A stretch of DNA of 64,000 nucleotides from Methanohalophilus profundi (GCF_004137855.1 NZ_QBKB01000002.1:941518-1005517); one strand, 5' to 3'. Shown: positions 37,787-47,913, counted from the stretch's first letter. Numbers and translations are program-made. Notes: generated by a model from the sequence alone, not told the origin.

Positions 37787-38027
37787 AATCAAGATCTTCA
37801 TCCAAATTTTGTTCAGTATAGTGACGGGAAATTCCATGTCGCCCCAAAATTTCCTCGAACTCCCATCGGGTCATCCCGGCAAGAGCACAGGCTTTACCGG
37901 ATGAAAGTATACCACGTTGATACAATGCCAAAGAAAGTTCTTTGTGCAGTTCCCGATCCAAATCCCCGGGGGGGAAATGAATCGCATCTACAACATCATC
38001 AGGTATATTCAATGCAAATGCACTCAT
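37767..38027 (-). CDS. UPF0175 family antitoxin
   Basis: The 86-residue protein contains the UPF0175 pattern: FPPGDLDRELHKELSLALYQ, then RGILSSGKACALAGMTRWEF and EILGRHGI, a helix-turn-helix. This family is the usual upstream partner of DUF3368 PIN-type toxins, and the 20-base overlap with the next gene agrees. It probably binds DNA and represses its own operon. The pair sits between two direct repeats. Confidence 0.85.
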   Translation of the reverse strand: MSAFALNIPDDVVDAIHFPPGDLDRELHKELSLALYQRGILSSGKACALAGMTRWEFEEILGRHGISRHYTEQNLDEDLDYVRSHQ

Positions 38028-38119
38028 TTTTCTTCCTCTGTTCTTTTATCATAGATTATTCTTTATCTATTCATAATTATAGTTGTCCCTATAAAGAATA
38101 GATATATATCGATCTGTAT

Positions 38120-38320
38120 TTACTCAAACATCTTATGCCCGTTCTTATCCCCTCTGCCAATCCCCTTATACACAAACCCTGCATCAATGAAAGCATCTGA
38201 CTCCACCACATTCCTGCCATCCACGATAACAGGATGTGTCTGTCCGGACAACTTCTGCAACTGCCCGGGATCCAGAGAATAATACTGCCTGTGGCCTGCA
38301 AAGATCACGCTATGTCCACA
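38120..38320 (-). pseudogene. Relic of a nucleotide-sugar dehydrogenase 3' end (copy 2)
   Basis: Here the frame is open and keeps the natural C-terminus: HSVIFAGHRQYYSLDPGQLQ, HPVIVDGRNVVESDAFIDAG, FVYKGIGRGDKNGHKMFE, then TAA at 38120. Upstream of about 38320 the frame no longer looks like the family, so only the last 65 residues remain. With copy 1 this shows that a complete gene once existed nearby. Confidence 0.75.
38135..38308. repeat. Direct repeat, copy 2 (nucleotide-sugar dehydrogenase 3' end)
   Basis: It matches 37021-37192. The spacing between the copies is about 940 bases, holding the antitoxin/toxin pair. Such an arrangement is expected when a small element integrates at the 3' end of a gene or when tandem copies recombine. 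Confidence 0.75.
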
Positions 38321-38409
38321 CACATTACGGAAGGAAACTCCTGCTCTAAAAGTTGAATATATACTAACATCCCAAACAATTATATCCCATTCACACCCTA
38401 CCCAGACCA

Positions 38410-39537
38410 ATGAATTCCTTACTCATCGCAGCAATAATATTCACCGCCATCCCGGTTATTACATATCTTATTTACATCCTGGCAATCCTTAGATCCCAAA
38501 ACTCAAAAATCCACACACCTGATTCCCAACCTCCGATCACAGTGGTAATTCCCACCTACAACGAAAGTGAGGTCATCGAGCATCGTATCAAAAATATTGT
38601 TGAAATGGATTATCCTGCAGAAAACATCCATGTGATTGTAGTGGATGACCAGTCCACAGACAATACGGTAGGGCTGGCGGCAGAGGCTTTTAAAAAGTAT
38701 GACCTATCCGGCGAAGTGATCGTGAAGGAAAAACGTAGCGGTACCAATGCTTCGGTGAACATGGGAGTAGGAGAGGCAACTACCGATTTTGTGGTGACCA
38801 CGGATGCAGATGTCACCTTTGAGCCTGATGCGGTAAACCACGCCCTGGGCCGGCTGCTCAGCGATGAGAAAATTGGAGCGGTATGCGGGGAACTGGAACC
38901 CATCGCTCGCAGGGATTCCTTTACCACCCATTCCGAGAAAGCCTACAGGGATGTCTACGGCAGGATGTGTTCCTGGGAAAGTGGCCTGCATTCCACCTAC
39001 TGTTTCAACGGGCCCCTCATTGTGCTGAGGAAAAAAGCATTTTCTCCGATTCCCGAAACAAAAGGAGCATCCGATGCTGGCATGGCGCTGCGTATCATCC
39101 GCAATGGTTACCGCTGCCTCTACGAATCCTCTGCCCGGTTCTCTGAGTATATCACCAGTGACATGGGTCAGCAGCGCCGCCAGAAACTCAGACGCTCGGC
39201 CCGCTTGCAGGAAGCCACCATGCACAATATCGGGCTGATCTCACCAAAATACGGAAAATTCGGGATGTTTGTGCTGCCTTTACGCTTTACTATGTTCTTC
39301 ATAGCCCCCGCTTCATTCTTCCTGGCAGTGATACTCTGGTCGGTTGTGCTGGGTGGAATTAATCTATTCTGGGGCATCGGTGTATGGATATTGTTTGGCC
39401 TGGCACTGCTTTCAGGGCAATGGAAATCCAATCTCATATCATCCTTTATCTGGCACCAGATCTACTTGCTGGTAAGTCTGGTCTACATGTCCAGGGGAGT
39501 ACATGTCTGGCAGGCAATTGAAAGGAAGAAAGTGTAA
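38410..39537 (+). CDS. Membrane-bound glycosyltransferase family 2
   Basis: The 375-residue protein has an N-terminal membrane helix (about 3-27), a GT2 domain (ITVVIPTYNESEVIEHRIKN, VIVVDDQSTDNTVGLA, VTTDADVTFEPDAV with the DxD-like site, and QQRRQKLRRSARL corresponding to QxxRW), and two or three C-terminal helices (about 290-360). This architecture is that of processive or dolichol-phosphate-type transferases. It lies between the dehydrogenase relic and the TspO-like gene and may act in the same glycan pathway. The start overlaps nothing and has a weak ribosome site. Confidence 0.9.
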   Translation: MNSLLIAAIIFTAIPVITYLIYILAILRSQNSKIHTPDSQPPITVVIPTYNESEVIEHRIKNIVEMDYPAENIHVIVVDDQSTDNTVGLAAEAFKKYDLSGEVIVKEKRSGTNASVNMGVGEATTDFVVTTDADVTFEPDAVNHALGRLLSDEKIGAVCGELEPIARRDSFTTHSEKAYRDVYGRMCSWESGLHSTYCFNGPLIVLRKKAFSPIPETKGASDAGMALRIIRNGYRCLYESSARFSEYITSDMGQQRRQKLRRSARLQEATMHNIGLISPKYGKFGMFVLPLRFTMFFIAPASFFLAVILWSVVLGGINLFWGIGVWILFGLALLSGQWKSNLISSFIWHQIYLLVSLVYMSRGVHVWQAIERKKV

Positions 39538-39607
39538 ACAGCGATACAAATATCCCTCCTGGTTTACATCAATTAATTTGCAGGAACATTTGCAAAGGAA
39601 AAATAAG

Positions 39608-40430
39608 ATGGAACGAAATCAGCCAACATTGATGATCAAAATAATCACCACGGTAACTTTCTCAGCAATGGTCATTGCCAATGCACTGGCCAATGCTCTC
39701 CCGATCAATGGGCTCACTACCGGCCAGATATCGGATTTCTATCCCAATCCCTTTGCCCCGACAGGCTGGACCTTTGCAATCTGGGGACTCATCTATCTGC
39801 TGCTGGCTGGATATACACTATACCAGCTTGGGGTTTTTCAGGATAATGAAAATTCTGTCAGAAATGGACTGTTAAGTAAAATAGGAATTCTTTTCTCAAT
39901 TTCCTCCATTGCCAACGCCGCCTGGATTTTTGCCTGGCACTATCAGATCATACCATTATCTCTGCTGCTGATGTCGTAATCCTTGTATGTTTGATCCTGA
40001 TAAATCAAAAGATTAACAAAGAACAACTTTCTGCAAAAGAGAAACTGTTTATCGGATTGCCATTTAGCGTATACTTCGGCTGGATCACTGTGGCAACCAT
40101 TGCCAACGCTACTGTTCTTCTTGTCAGCCTGAACTGGCAGGGTTTTGGTTTACCTGAACCCACATGGGCATCTATTGTAATCATTCTTGGCTTTCCTATA
40201 GGAGCCGTGACAATGCTGAAAAACAGGGATGTTGCCTACGGCCTTGTTATTGTGTGGGCTTAGTGGGAATATTGTCCAGGCACACCTCAACTGAGGGATT
40301 TGGAGGGCAGTATCCTGTAATTATCAATATCACAACTGCGTGCATTGGATTGCTACTTCTTGGCGAAGCCTATCTTTTGATTTCAAAAAAGAGGAATGGG
40401 GATATGAGGCTTTTAGCAAAACAATCCTGA
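39608..40430 (+). CDS. TspO/MBR-like tryptophan-rich membrane protein, two frameshifts
   Basis: Three frames together encode a protein of about 270 residues with some eight hydrophobic helices. The first contains TVTFSAMVIANALANALPIN and FAPTGWTFAIWGLIYLLLAG. The second contains LPFSVYFGWITVATIANAT. The third contains QYPVIINITTACIGLLLLGE and ends in MRLLAKQS. One extra base near 39963-39970 joins frames 1 and 2 (ADVVILVCLILINQK), and one extra T near 40258-40262 joins frames 2 and 3 (VWALVGILSRH). It resembles the tryptophan-rich sensory protein family. Function is uncertain. Confidence 0.65.
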
Positions 40431-40472
40431 TTTGCTGCAGGGGAATACACCCCCATAAAATCAGTAACCCCT

Positions 40473-41333
40473 TCAGCCCAGCTTCTCCATATGCCCCAGG
40501 ATCTCGTCCCTCATCCCTTCATCCTTCAGGGCAAAATCCAGCACAGCCTTCACATACTCCACCTTGTTGCCGGAATCATAACGCTGGCCTGTGAACTGGT
40601 GCGCATACACCTTCTGTGAATCATTGAGCAACCGGATCCCGTCGGTCAGCTGGATCTCGCCACCCACGCCTTTGGAGGTCTGCTTTATGCAATCGAAGAT
40701 CTCCGGAGTGAAAACGTAACGCCCGATGGCACCGATATTGGAGGGAGCCTCCTCCACAGAGGGTTTTTCCACGATGTCATCCAGGGCGTAGAGATATTCA
40801 TCCACAGGACTGCCGCTTATTATCCCGTAACTGCTGACCTTATCCTGTGGCACTTCCTCCACCGCGATCGTGGAGCGGCCGTATTTGCGGAAGACATCGA
40901 TCAGCTGACGTGTACAGGGTTTCTCATTGACAATGATATCATCCCCCAGCAGCACTGCAAAGGGGTCGCCACTGACATGTTTGCGAGCAGTCATTATGGC
41001 ATCCCCCAGCCCGTTGGGTTCCTTCTGGCGGATGTAGTGGATATCCACCATTGAAGAAATCTCCTGCACCATTTCCAGCATGTCATACTTGCCCCGATTC
41101 TGCAGATGCATCTCCAGTTCAGGACAGCCGTCAAAATAATCCTCGATTGCCCGCTTGTTACGCCCGGTTACAAATATGATATCATCTATCCCGGATTCAA
41201 TGGCTTCCTGTACCACATAATGGATAACAGGAGTATCAATAATCGGCAGCATCTCTTTGGGCATTGATTTTGTGACCGGCAGGAAACGGGTCCCCAGCCC
41301 CGCCACCGGTATTACGGCCTTTTTTACATCCAT
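40473..41333 (-). CDS. galU: UTP-glucose-1-phosphate uridylyltransferase
   Basis: GalU makes UDP-glucose, the precursor of UDP-glucuronate and many glycans. The 287-residue protein starts MDVKKAVIPVAGLGTRFLPV at ATG 41333, preceded by AGAGGATG. Further signatures are TKSMPKEMLPI, GDDIIVNEKP, and VEKPSVEEAPSN, and GGEIQLTDGI is conserved. A longer frame from 41354 (MLPEDAE) is less likely because the ribosome site lies inside it. The gene faces the TspO-like gene and ends the glycan region. Confidence 0.95.
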   Translation of the reverse strand: MDVKKAVIPVAGLGTRFLPVTKSMPKEMLPIIDTPVIHYVVQEAIESGIDDIIFVTGRNKRAIEDYFDGCPELEMHLQNRGKYDMLEMVQEISSMVDIHYIRQKEPNGLGDAIMTARKHVSGDPFAVLLGDDIIVNEKPCTRQLIDVFRKYGRSTIAVEEVPQDKVSSYGIISGSPVDEYLYALDDIVEKPSVEEAPSNIGAIGRYVFTPEIFDCIKQTSKGVGGEIQLTDGIRLLNDSQKVYAHQFTGQRYDSGNKVEYVKAVLDFALKDEGMRDEILGHMEKLG

Positions 41334-41493
41334 TTCAGCATCCTCTGGTAGCATTTTCTGTTATGTTTGATGCATCCAATTGATATTAGGGTTTGGTCTG
41401 TGAATTACAAAAATTCGATAGTTTTTTGTACATCACAAATATAAACTGTTAGTAGAAAAAGAGAGTATAGTATATCAATAAAAGGTGTCACCA

Positions 41494-42801
41494 TTGAAAC
41501 GATTACATAAGTGTATATTATTACTGTTTATCGCCCTGGTACTGGGAGTCTCCACAGCCTCTGCTTTTGAAGTGTCCCCTGCAAATCCGACCGTGGGAGA
41601 TGAGATCACAATTAGTGGAACGGCTTCTGGAGATTCTGTAGATGCATCTGTGGCTTTTACCGAAAGCGTAGATGTAGCAAATGGAGAATATGAATATACT
41701 ATAAATGGAGTGGAGATTCCAAGCGGAGATAATCGTTTCAAAGTACAGGCTGAAGGTGTGCAGGATCTGAATGTCCAGGTAAAGATATTGTTCTGGATTA
41801 CCAAGAGTGCAGATGCTTCCGGAGGTGTGGCAACAGTATCCCAATCCAACGTACCCTCCGGAAATTACAATATCAAAATCGATGGTAATGCTGCAAGTGG
41901 CCAATCAAATGTGGACCTGACAATTAATGCAACCCAGACAATGGACATAACAAATGGCCAGTTTGAAGAAACTTATTCCACAAGCAGTATTCCTGCAGGG
42001 GATTTCAGTGTTACCGTGGGTGGGGAAACCAAAACTATAACTTTAAGTTCAATTGGTTCCGGCAGTTCCAGTGGAAGTAGCGAGAGTAGCAGTAATACAG
42101 GAGGCGGAGGAGGCACAACACCCGATGTTGCAAACGGAAATGTGGACGCATCAGAATCCATCACAAAAAGAGTATTCAGCGATATGCCGGTGGAATATCA
42201 GTTCTCTCATTCATCTATGCCGGTCAGGTCAGTAAACATCACATCCCGAATAACTGCAATGGATATACCCGTCAATGTTGAAGTTCTGGATGATACTTCC
42301 GTAATGGTAAAGAAGGAGCCCTCTGGAAAAATCTACAAACATCTCAATATCTGGGTCGGCAGTACCGGCTTTGCAGTACCGGAGAATATTAATTCTGCAA
42401 CCATTCATTTCAGGGTAGACAATGACTGGATACATAACAATGATATTGATCCTGACACAATTGTCCTGATGCATTATGAAGAAGAGGCAGAAGAATGGAC
42501 AAAATTGCCTACAGAGCAAGTTTCAAAGAATGAAGAGTATACAAATTACAGGGCTTCTACACCTCATTTTTCTCCATTTGCAATTATCGGGAAAATTGAC
42601 CAGGAAACTATCGATAATACCACTAATGACACAAACTCCACCAACGAAAGCCAGAATTCAACTATAAATAATTCCGATATTACGGATAATAATCCAACTG
42701 GTGAAACAGACAATCAATCTATTTACACAAATGCATGGATTTTTGCTCTGATAATTACAGGAATTGTTGGTATAATAATACTGAAAATGAGAAAGTCCTG
42801 A
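41494..42801 (+). CDS. PGF-pre-PGF domain surface protein
   Basis: The protein has a signal peptide (MKRLHKCILLLFIALVLGVS, cleavage near ASA), an N-terminal region resembling methanogen cell-surface repeats, and a Ser/Gly linker (about 185-205). A PGF-pre-PGF domain follows (about residues 230-365, with VEYQFSHSSMPVRSVNIT and STPHFSPFAIIGKI). A sequon-rich stem (many N-x-T/S, about 365-405) and a C-terminal membrane helix follow. TTG at 41494 is chosen because AAAGGTG lies six bases before it; GTG at 41485 falls inside that site. It is a likely target of AglB. Confidence 0.85.
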   Translation: MKRLHKCILLLFIALVLGVSTASAFEVSPANPTVGDEITISGTASGDSVDASVAFTESVDVANGEYEYTINGVEIPSGDNRFKVQAEGVQDLNVQVKILFWITKSADASGGVATVSQSNVPSGNYNIKIDGNAASGQSNVDLTINATQTMDITNGQFEETYSTSSIPAGDFSVTVGGETKTITLSSIGSGSSSGSSESSSNTGGGGGTTPDVANGNVDASESITKRVFSDMPVEYQFSHSSMPVRSVNITSRITAMDIPVNVEVLDDTSVMVKKEPSGKIYKHLNIWVGSTGFAVPENINSATIHFRVDNDWIHNNDIDPDTIVLMHYEEEAEEWTKLPTEQVSKNEEYTNYRASTPHFSPFAIIGKIDQETIDNTTNDTNSTNESQNSTINNSDITDNNPTGETDNQSIYTNAWIFALIITGIVGIIILKMRKS

Positions 42802-42859
42802 AATTGAAAAACCAAGCAATTTCAGTACCGTGCAGGTTTTTCAGCCACTTTTTAAAATT

Positions 42860-42999
42860 GCAATACTATAATTATATAATAACGCAAGGATAAGGTTTAT
42901 CACTTTAAAATTTGTTAATATACAATCAAGTAATTGAAAACTATTGAAATGATACGTATTACAAATCATAACCTAAGACCTAATTATACATAAAAGGAG
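42860..42999 (+). promoter_or_regulatory. Promoter and leader of the large surface protein gene
   Basis: TATA-like sequence (CTATAATTATATAATAAC) lies at about 42866-42883, some 130 bases before the ATG at 43009, which implies a leader of about 100 bases. AAAGGAGC at about 42992-42999 is a strong ribosome site. A long leader is common for abundant S-layer transcripts. Confidence 0.45.
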
Positions 43000-43008
43000 C
43001 AACTGCTG

Positions 43009-46000
43009 ATGAGAATGTTAAAGAACGGGCTAATGATACTGTTTTTATTATTGGCTTCAACTGCAATGCTGGGTTCCGGAGTTGCAGGCGCGGAATCGAA
43101 TGATGGGTATATTATGAATGTGACAGTAAGTGGCAATTATAATTTGGATTTGACTTTTGCAAATCATACATCATCCACTACTAATGGAAACTGGATAGAA
43201 TTAAATGGCGGGGAAGATTTTAGATTGCCTAATCCAGTTTCTTTTACCTACAATGGTGTCAACAAATCTGACTTTTCAGTCGAAGGTTATAATGTAGCCG
43301 TAGAATTGAAATTGGATAATTATACCAACCACACCATTAGTTATCCATATGAAACACATCCAATGTATGTCAACACTACAGGGAAAAATGATGTATCATT
43401 CTCTTTTGATGGTTTAACTGCTTTTGGCACCGAGGATGTGGAAGTCTCTCTTGTGAAGACAAACATTTCAGAATTGTCCGGTATATTTAGCGATATCAAA
43501 AATGGAGATACAAACAGCTTTACAGATTTAATTAACAGAATGAAATCCGGAGCCGTTCCTTATACACTTGACAGTTCTGGCAATATTGACGGCGGAAACT
43601 ATGATTCTCTTTCTGCTGGAGATTATGTATTAATTATCAAGTTGGCTGATGAAAATACGATCCTCTCCACCACTGCCTTCACAGTCCTGGATTACGATTC
43701 AACCACTTCAGTATCTGCCAATGAAGACAACGTGGCCGTTGATTTCAATCTCCTGAATGCACATGAATCCCAATATACCTACGATGCAATCCTGGTCAAG
43801 GAAAGTGAATACAAAGCAGACGTATTCATGCAATACAACGAAACTTCAGACGGGCTCAATGCATCTTTAAACGGCAATCCTCTTGTAGATGGATTATCCC
43901 TTGTGGGCCTGGACATTTCAAACCCAACCAGTTCTGACCTGAAAAACATGAGTGGTATTGAAAATATCGCAGCGGTAGAGAATACTTCTGTTTCCAATGC
44001 CACAACCCTGAATATACCTACCACCGGTTTGTCTGCAGGCAACTATATTCTGTTTACGACTGCCAGATCCGGAAGCGATCTGCTTGCATTTGATCAATCA
44101 GAAGTTAATCTGACAAACTACGATTTTGAAATGACGGTTAATACCACATCCCAAACCGTAGAGCAGAATGAGAATGCAAGTTATCTGGTTAATCTGACAA
44201 ATACCGGAAATATAGAGGATACAATAAATCTCAGCACATCCAGCAGCAAGGCAGAGTTAAATGAAACTTCAGTTACTCTGGCTGCGGGAGAAAGTGCTCA
44301 CATTAAAATGAATGTCAGCAGTGCCGATATTGGTGAACATTCAATTAATGTCATGGCAGAAGGTTCTGAATACACTGAGAGTATAAACACCAAGACCACA
44401 GTAATCGATGCTCTGGATGTCAGCGTTGATTCCACAAGTAAAGCAGTTGTTACCGGCCAGAATGCCAGTTATATAATTACTGTTGAGAATAACGGTAATA
44501 AGCAGCATACATACAATTTGACCGCAACTAAAGAAGCTGGCGGTGATGTAACAGATTATCTACTGGATGATTCTGTAACCCTCAGTCCAGGAGGATCCAC
44601 ACATATCACATATAATGTGAGCAGTAATGATAATGACACATATGTACACAATATCGTGGTGGAGGATTCTAAAAATCCATACATTACAGAAACCCTGAGT
44701 CTTGCTACAACGGTAAATACAAAGCCAATCTATGCAGTCTCAGTTAATTCCAATACCACCGATCAATCAGTAGATGCAGGAACGAATGCCACCTATGCCA
44801 TTACCATCACCAACAATGGTAACACAGATGATACCTATGACATCAGTGTAGTGAACCAACAGGCAGATTACGCATCCTTTAACACATCATCTGTTCCTCT
44901 GGATTCCGGTGAATCGGAAACAAGACTCTTGAATGTATCCTCTAAAGACGGTGGAACCTACGACGTAAAGGTGGTGGCACAATCCCAGGAGTCTGCCGAA
45001 TATGACAGTGTCATAACCACCACAAAGGTCAATAATTACGGATTGACACTCTCTGCTGATTCCTACAGTGCAACAGCAAAACCGGGTGAACCCGTCAACT
45101 ACACCTTAACCCTCAAGAACACGGGTAATGTAGAGGATAACTTCACACTCAGCAATCCCACCAATGATGATAACCTGATAATGCGTGATGCAATCAACAA
45201 TCTGGCAGCCGGGGACACAGCAACTTTTGAAGTGGCCCTTTCCAATTCGACAAATGTAACTGCAACAATTAAGGCCAGTTCCGAAGGAGATAACAATGAA
45301 AACACATCTCTCGAACTTGATCTTGTTGTTGAAGAAACAGATCGCTATGGAGTGGCTCTTTCAATCGACCCTGTATCCAATACAATGGAGATTAAGGATA
45401 CAAAATCCTACACTCTCAAGATCAGGAATACAGGTAACGTGGAAGATACCTTCATCCTTTCAACAACTTCAGACTACGCCACTCTTGATTCAGAAACCAT
45501 AACCCTGGCTGCCGGAGAAGTCGGCTATACCCAGATGACTGTGGAAGGGATCAATGAAACCGGCACATACACCATACCGGTCAGTGTTGTTTCAGATACA
45601 GATGAAAATGCCGATGCTCAAAAGACAGCCTTTATAGAAGTTGTAGAAGCCGTTTCAATGAAAGTAACCCCTGCCACCCAGACAGTGACATACGGTGAAC
45701 CTGCAGAGTATGTGGTAAAAATTATCAATACCGGTGCACAGACACACACCTACAACCTGGAAGTGTCTGAGAATTCATCCAACACAACCGCAGTGCTGAA
45801 CAGGGCGACAATTCCGGATCTGGCTGTGGGAGAATCCGAAAAAGTGGATTTCACCTTCAACAATACAGGTAGTGCAGACAGGCTTATTGAAGCCACACTT
45901 CTGGTAAGTGTAAAGGGTGAAACTTACAAGAATGAAACGTCTGTTGCAAGTGCTCTTTATCTGGCAGAAGATGTTTATGGAGTATCCATAGAAGCCGATG

Positions 46001-47913
46001 AGGACAAGCAGGCCATAAAATCCGGAAAGAATGCTACCTACTTCCTCACGGTCAGCAACCTCGGTAATACCAATGATACGTTCAATCTGACAACCACAGG
46101 TGAAAATGTAAGTCTTGTCGAGTCACTGGAACTGAATGCAAGTGGAACTGCTGACAGTAAGGAAGTTGTAACTCTTGACCACTGGCCAACAGCCCCAGGT
46201 GAACATAAAATCTATGTAACTGTTGAATCCACAAACGCTACTGATACGGTAAAACTGATCACACGGGTTGTGGAAGTTGAAGGAAATGAACTAAGCAACA
46301 GTGAAATTGACGATGAGTCAACTGTAAAAATTTCTAATGTCACCAACTCCGAGATCAAGAATTCCTTAATCGTGGATTCTAATGTCACCAATTCCGAGAT
46401 CAAGGATTCTGTGGTGAACAAAAGCACAGTCATTGATTCCGAACTCAAAAATCTGGAAATTAATGATGGATATATAAAGGCGAACCTGATCTACAACGGA
46501 ACCATCATTGTCGATGATACCGAATACGAGGTAAATGAACCTGAAGGTATAACTCCTGATGACCTTGTGGAAGGTACCGATGATCTGGATAGCAGTATAT
46601 CAGGAGTTGGAGGCGAGGAAACTTCAGTCGAAGCCAAGAACTCCGGAGTCAAACTAACAATCGGAAACAACAAGAGTATTGTCGGAGGTTCAATAAAGGT
46701 TCAAAAGACCAAAACACCTTCAAAAGGAGTAGGACAACCTGATTTCCAGTCTTCGGGATCATTCCTCAAATTCGATGAAAGTGAAAACGTCAATGATTCC
46801 ATGGAATATGTTTTCATCAACATGAGTTATAAGGAAGACGAAATTGGAGATATCGAAGAAAATGATCTCCAGCCCTACTGGTACGATGAAGATAACGATA
46901 AATGGGTTATCTTGCAACCTGGAAATCCAGAATTCTGCCTGGATACAGGTGTAAATACTGATGAGAACTATGTCTGGGCCAAAGTAACTCACTTCTCGAC
47001 ATATTCAATGGGAACACCCACAGAGGACACCTCAACAGAAGAAGAGTCCAAGACCAGTGCTGATGGTGGCAGTGGAGCTGCTATAAGTGCAGAACCCTAT
47101 GAAAATGTTGAATCCAAAGGCGTGGACAGCAAGTACATTGGCAGGAATGTAAAGGCAGCTTACAGTTTCGCTGAAGGCAGCGGACCAGTGGAAAACATTA
47201 CCTTCACACCGCAGATCAATGCAGGTTATACCAGTGTCATGGTCGAAGTACTCAAAGATACATCCACTCTGGTTGATACAAAGCCTTCAGGTCTGCTGTA
47301 CAGCAATATTAACATCTGGATAGGTTCAAGACTTAATGAGGATGTAATCGATAATGTAACAATTTCCTTCAGTGTGGACAAAAACTGGCTGGATGAAAAT
47401 GATGTGGACGCCGCAAACATCAGGTTGTTGAGGTACACCACAGAATGGACACCTCTTTCAACCACAATGACAGGAGAAGATGAAGACAGGGTGTACTATA
47501 CTGCACAAACACCTGGCTTTTCCAGTTTCGCAATTGTTGCAGATACCGATGCTGAACCGGTTACCGAACCAGCAGACATAGAAGCCGAATTTTCAGCAAC
47601 TCCTGTAGAAGGACAGAGTCCCCTGGAAGTCACCTTTACAGCAGAGGCAGATAATGCTGACTCCTGGCAATGGGAATTCGGTGACGGCAGCACATCAACA
47701 GAACAGAACCCAACCCACACCTATGAAGAACCCGGCACCTACACTGTAGTACTGACAGTTGAGGGCGAAGGTGGAGTCGATGTTGTGGAGAAGACAGACC
47801 TGATCACAGTAACTGCACAGGAAGAAGATAAAGGAATACCTGGATTTGAGGCAATCTTTGCCATTGCAGGATTGCTGGCAGTAGCAGGCCTTTTGAGAAG
47901 GAGGAAACTGTAA
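43009..47913 (+). CDS. Giant PGF-CTERM surface protein with COG1361-like repeats
   Basis: The protein has 1634 residues. A signal peptide (MLKNGLMILFLLLASTAMLG) is followed by an N-terminal domain (30-370) and about seven immunoglobulin-like repeats. Each repeat carries a NTGNxEDT-type motif, at about residues 391, 490, 597, 700, 803, 903 and 1013. A short beta-helix-like stretch with a 15-residue period (NVTNSEIK, about 1094-1150) follows. A PGF-pre-PGF domain (about 1365-1505), a PKD domain (about 1524-1603, WQWEFGDGS) and a PGF-CTERM anchor (GIPGFEAIFAIAGLLAVAGL, then RRRKL) end the protein. The anchor is cut by an archaeosortase and replaced by a lipid. Dozens of sequons fit N-glycosylation by AglB. 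Confidence 0.92.
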   Translation: MRMLKNGLMILFLLLASTAMLGSGVAGAESNDGYIMNVTVSGNYNLDLTFANHTSSTTNGNWIELNGGEDFRLPNPVSFTYNGVNKSDFSVEGYNVAVELKLDNYTNHTISYPYETHPMYVNTTGKNDVSFSFDGLTAFGTEDVEVSLVKTNISELSGIFSDIKNGDTNSFTDLINRMKSGAVPYTLDSSGNIDGGNYDSLSAGDYVLIIKLADENTILSTTAFTVLDYDSTTSVSANEDNVAVDFNLLNAHESQYTYDAILVKESEYKADVFMQYNETSDGLNASLNGNPLVDGLSLVGLDISNPTSSDLKNMSGIENIAAVENTSVSNATTLNIPTTGLSAGNYILFTTARSGSDLLAFDQSEVNLTNYDFEMTVNTTSQTVEQNENASYLVNLTNTGNIEDTINLSTSSSKAELNETSVTLAAGESAHIKMNVSSADIGEHSINVMAEGSEYTESINTKTTVIDALDVSVDSTSKAVVTGQNASYIITVENNGNKQHTYNLTATKEAGGDVTDYLLDDSVTLSPGGSTHITYNVSSNDNDTYVHNIVVEDSKNPYITETLSLATTVNTKPIYAVSVNSNTTDQSVDAGTNATYAITITNNGNTDDTYDISVVNQQADYASFNTSSVPLDSGESETRLLNVSSKDGGTYDVKVVAQSQESAEYDSVITTTKVNNYGLTLSADSYSATAKPGEPVNYTLTLKNTGNVEDNFTLSNPTNDDNLIMRDAINNLAAGDTATFEVALSNSTNVTATIKASSEGDNNENTSLELDLVVEETDRYGVALSIDPVSNTMEIKDTKSYTLKIRNTGNVEDTFILSTTSDYATLDSETITLAAGEVGYTQMTVEGINETGTYTIPVSVVSDTDENADAQKTAFIEVVEAVSMKVTPATQTVTYGEPAEYVVKIINTGAQTHTYNLEVSENSSNTTAVLNRATIPDLAVGESEKVDFTFNNTGSADRLIEATLLVSVKGETYKNETSVASALYLAEDVYGVSIEADEDKQAIKSGKNATYFLTVSNLGNTNDTFNLTTTGENVSLVESLELNASGTADSKEVVTLDHWPTAPGEHKIYVTVESTNATDTVKLITRVVEVEGNELSNSEIDDESTVKISNVTNSEIKNSLIVDSNVTNSEIKDSVVNKSTVIDSELKNLEINDGYIKANLIYNGTIIVDDTEYEVNEPEGITPDDLVEGTDDLDSSISGVGGEETSVEAKNSGVKLTIGNNKSIVGGSIKVQKTKTPSKGVGQPDFQSSGSFLKFDESENVNDSMEYVFINMSYKEDEIGDIEENDLQPYWYDEDNDKWVILQPGNPEFCLDTGVNTDENYVWAKVTHFSTYSMGTPTEDTSTEEESKTSADGGSGAAISAEPYENVESKGVDSKYIGRNVKAAYSFAEGSGPVENITFTPQINAGYTSVMVEVLKDTSTLVDTKPSGLLYSNINIWIGSRLNEDVIDNVTISFSVDKNWLDENDVDAANIRLLRYTTEWTPLSTTMTGEDEDRVYYTAQTPGFSSFAIVADTDAEPVTEPADIEAEFSATPVEGQSPLEVTFTAEADNADSWQWEFGDGSTSTEQNPTHTYEEPGTYTVVLTVEGEGGVDVVEKTDLITVTAQEEDKGIPGFEAIFAIAGLLAVAGLLRRRKL

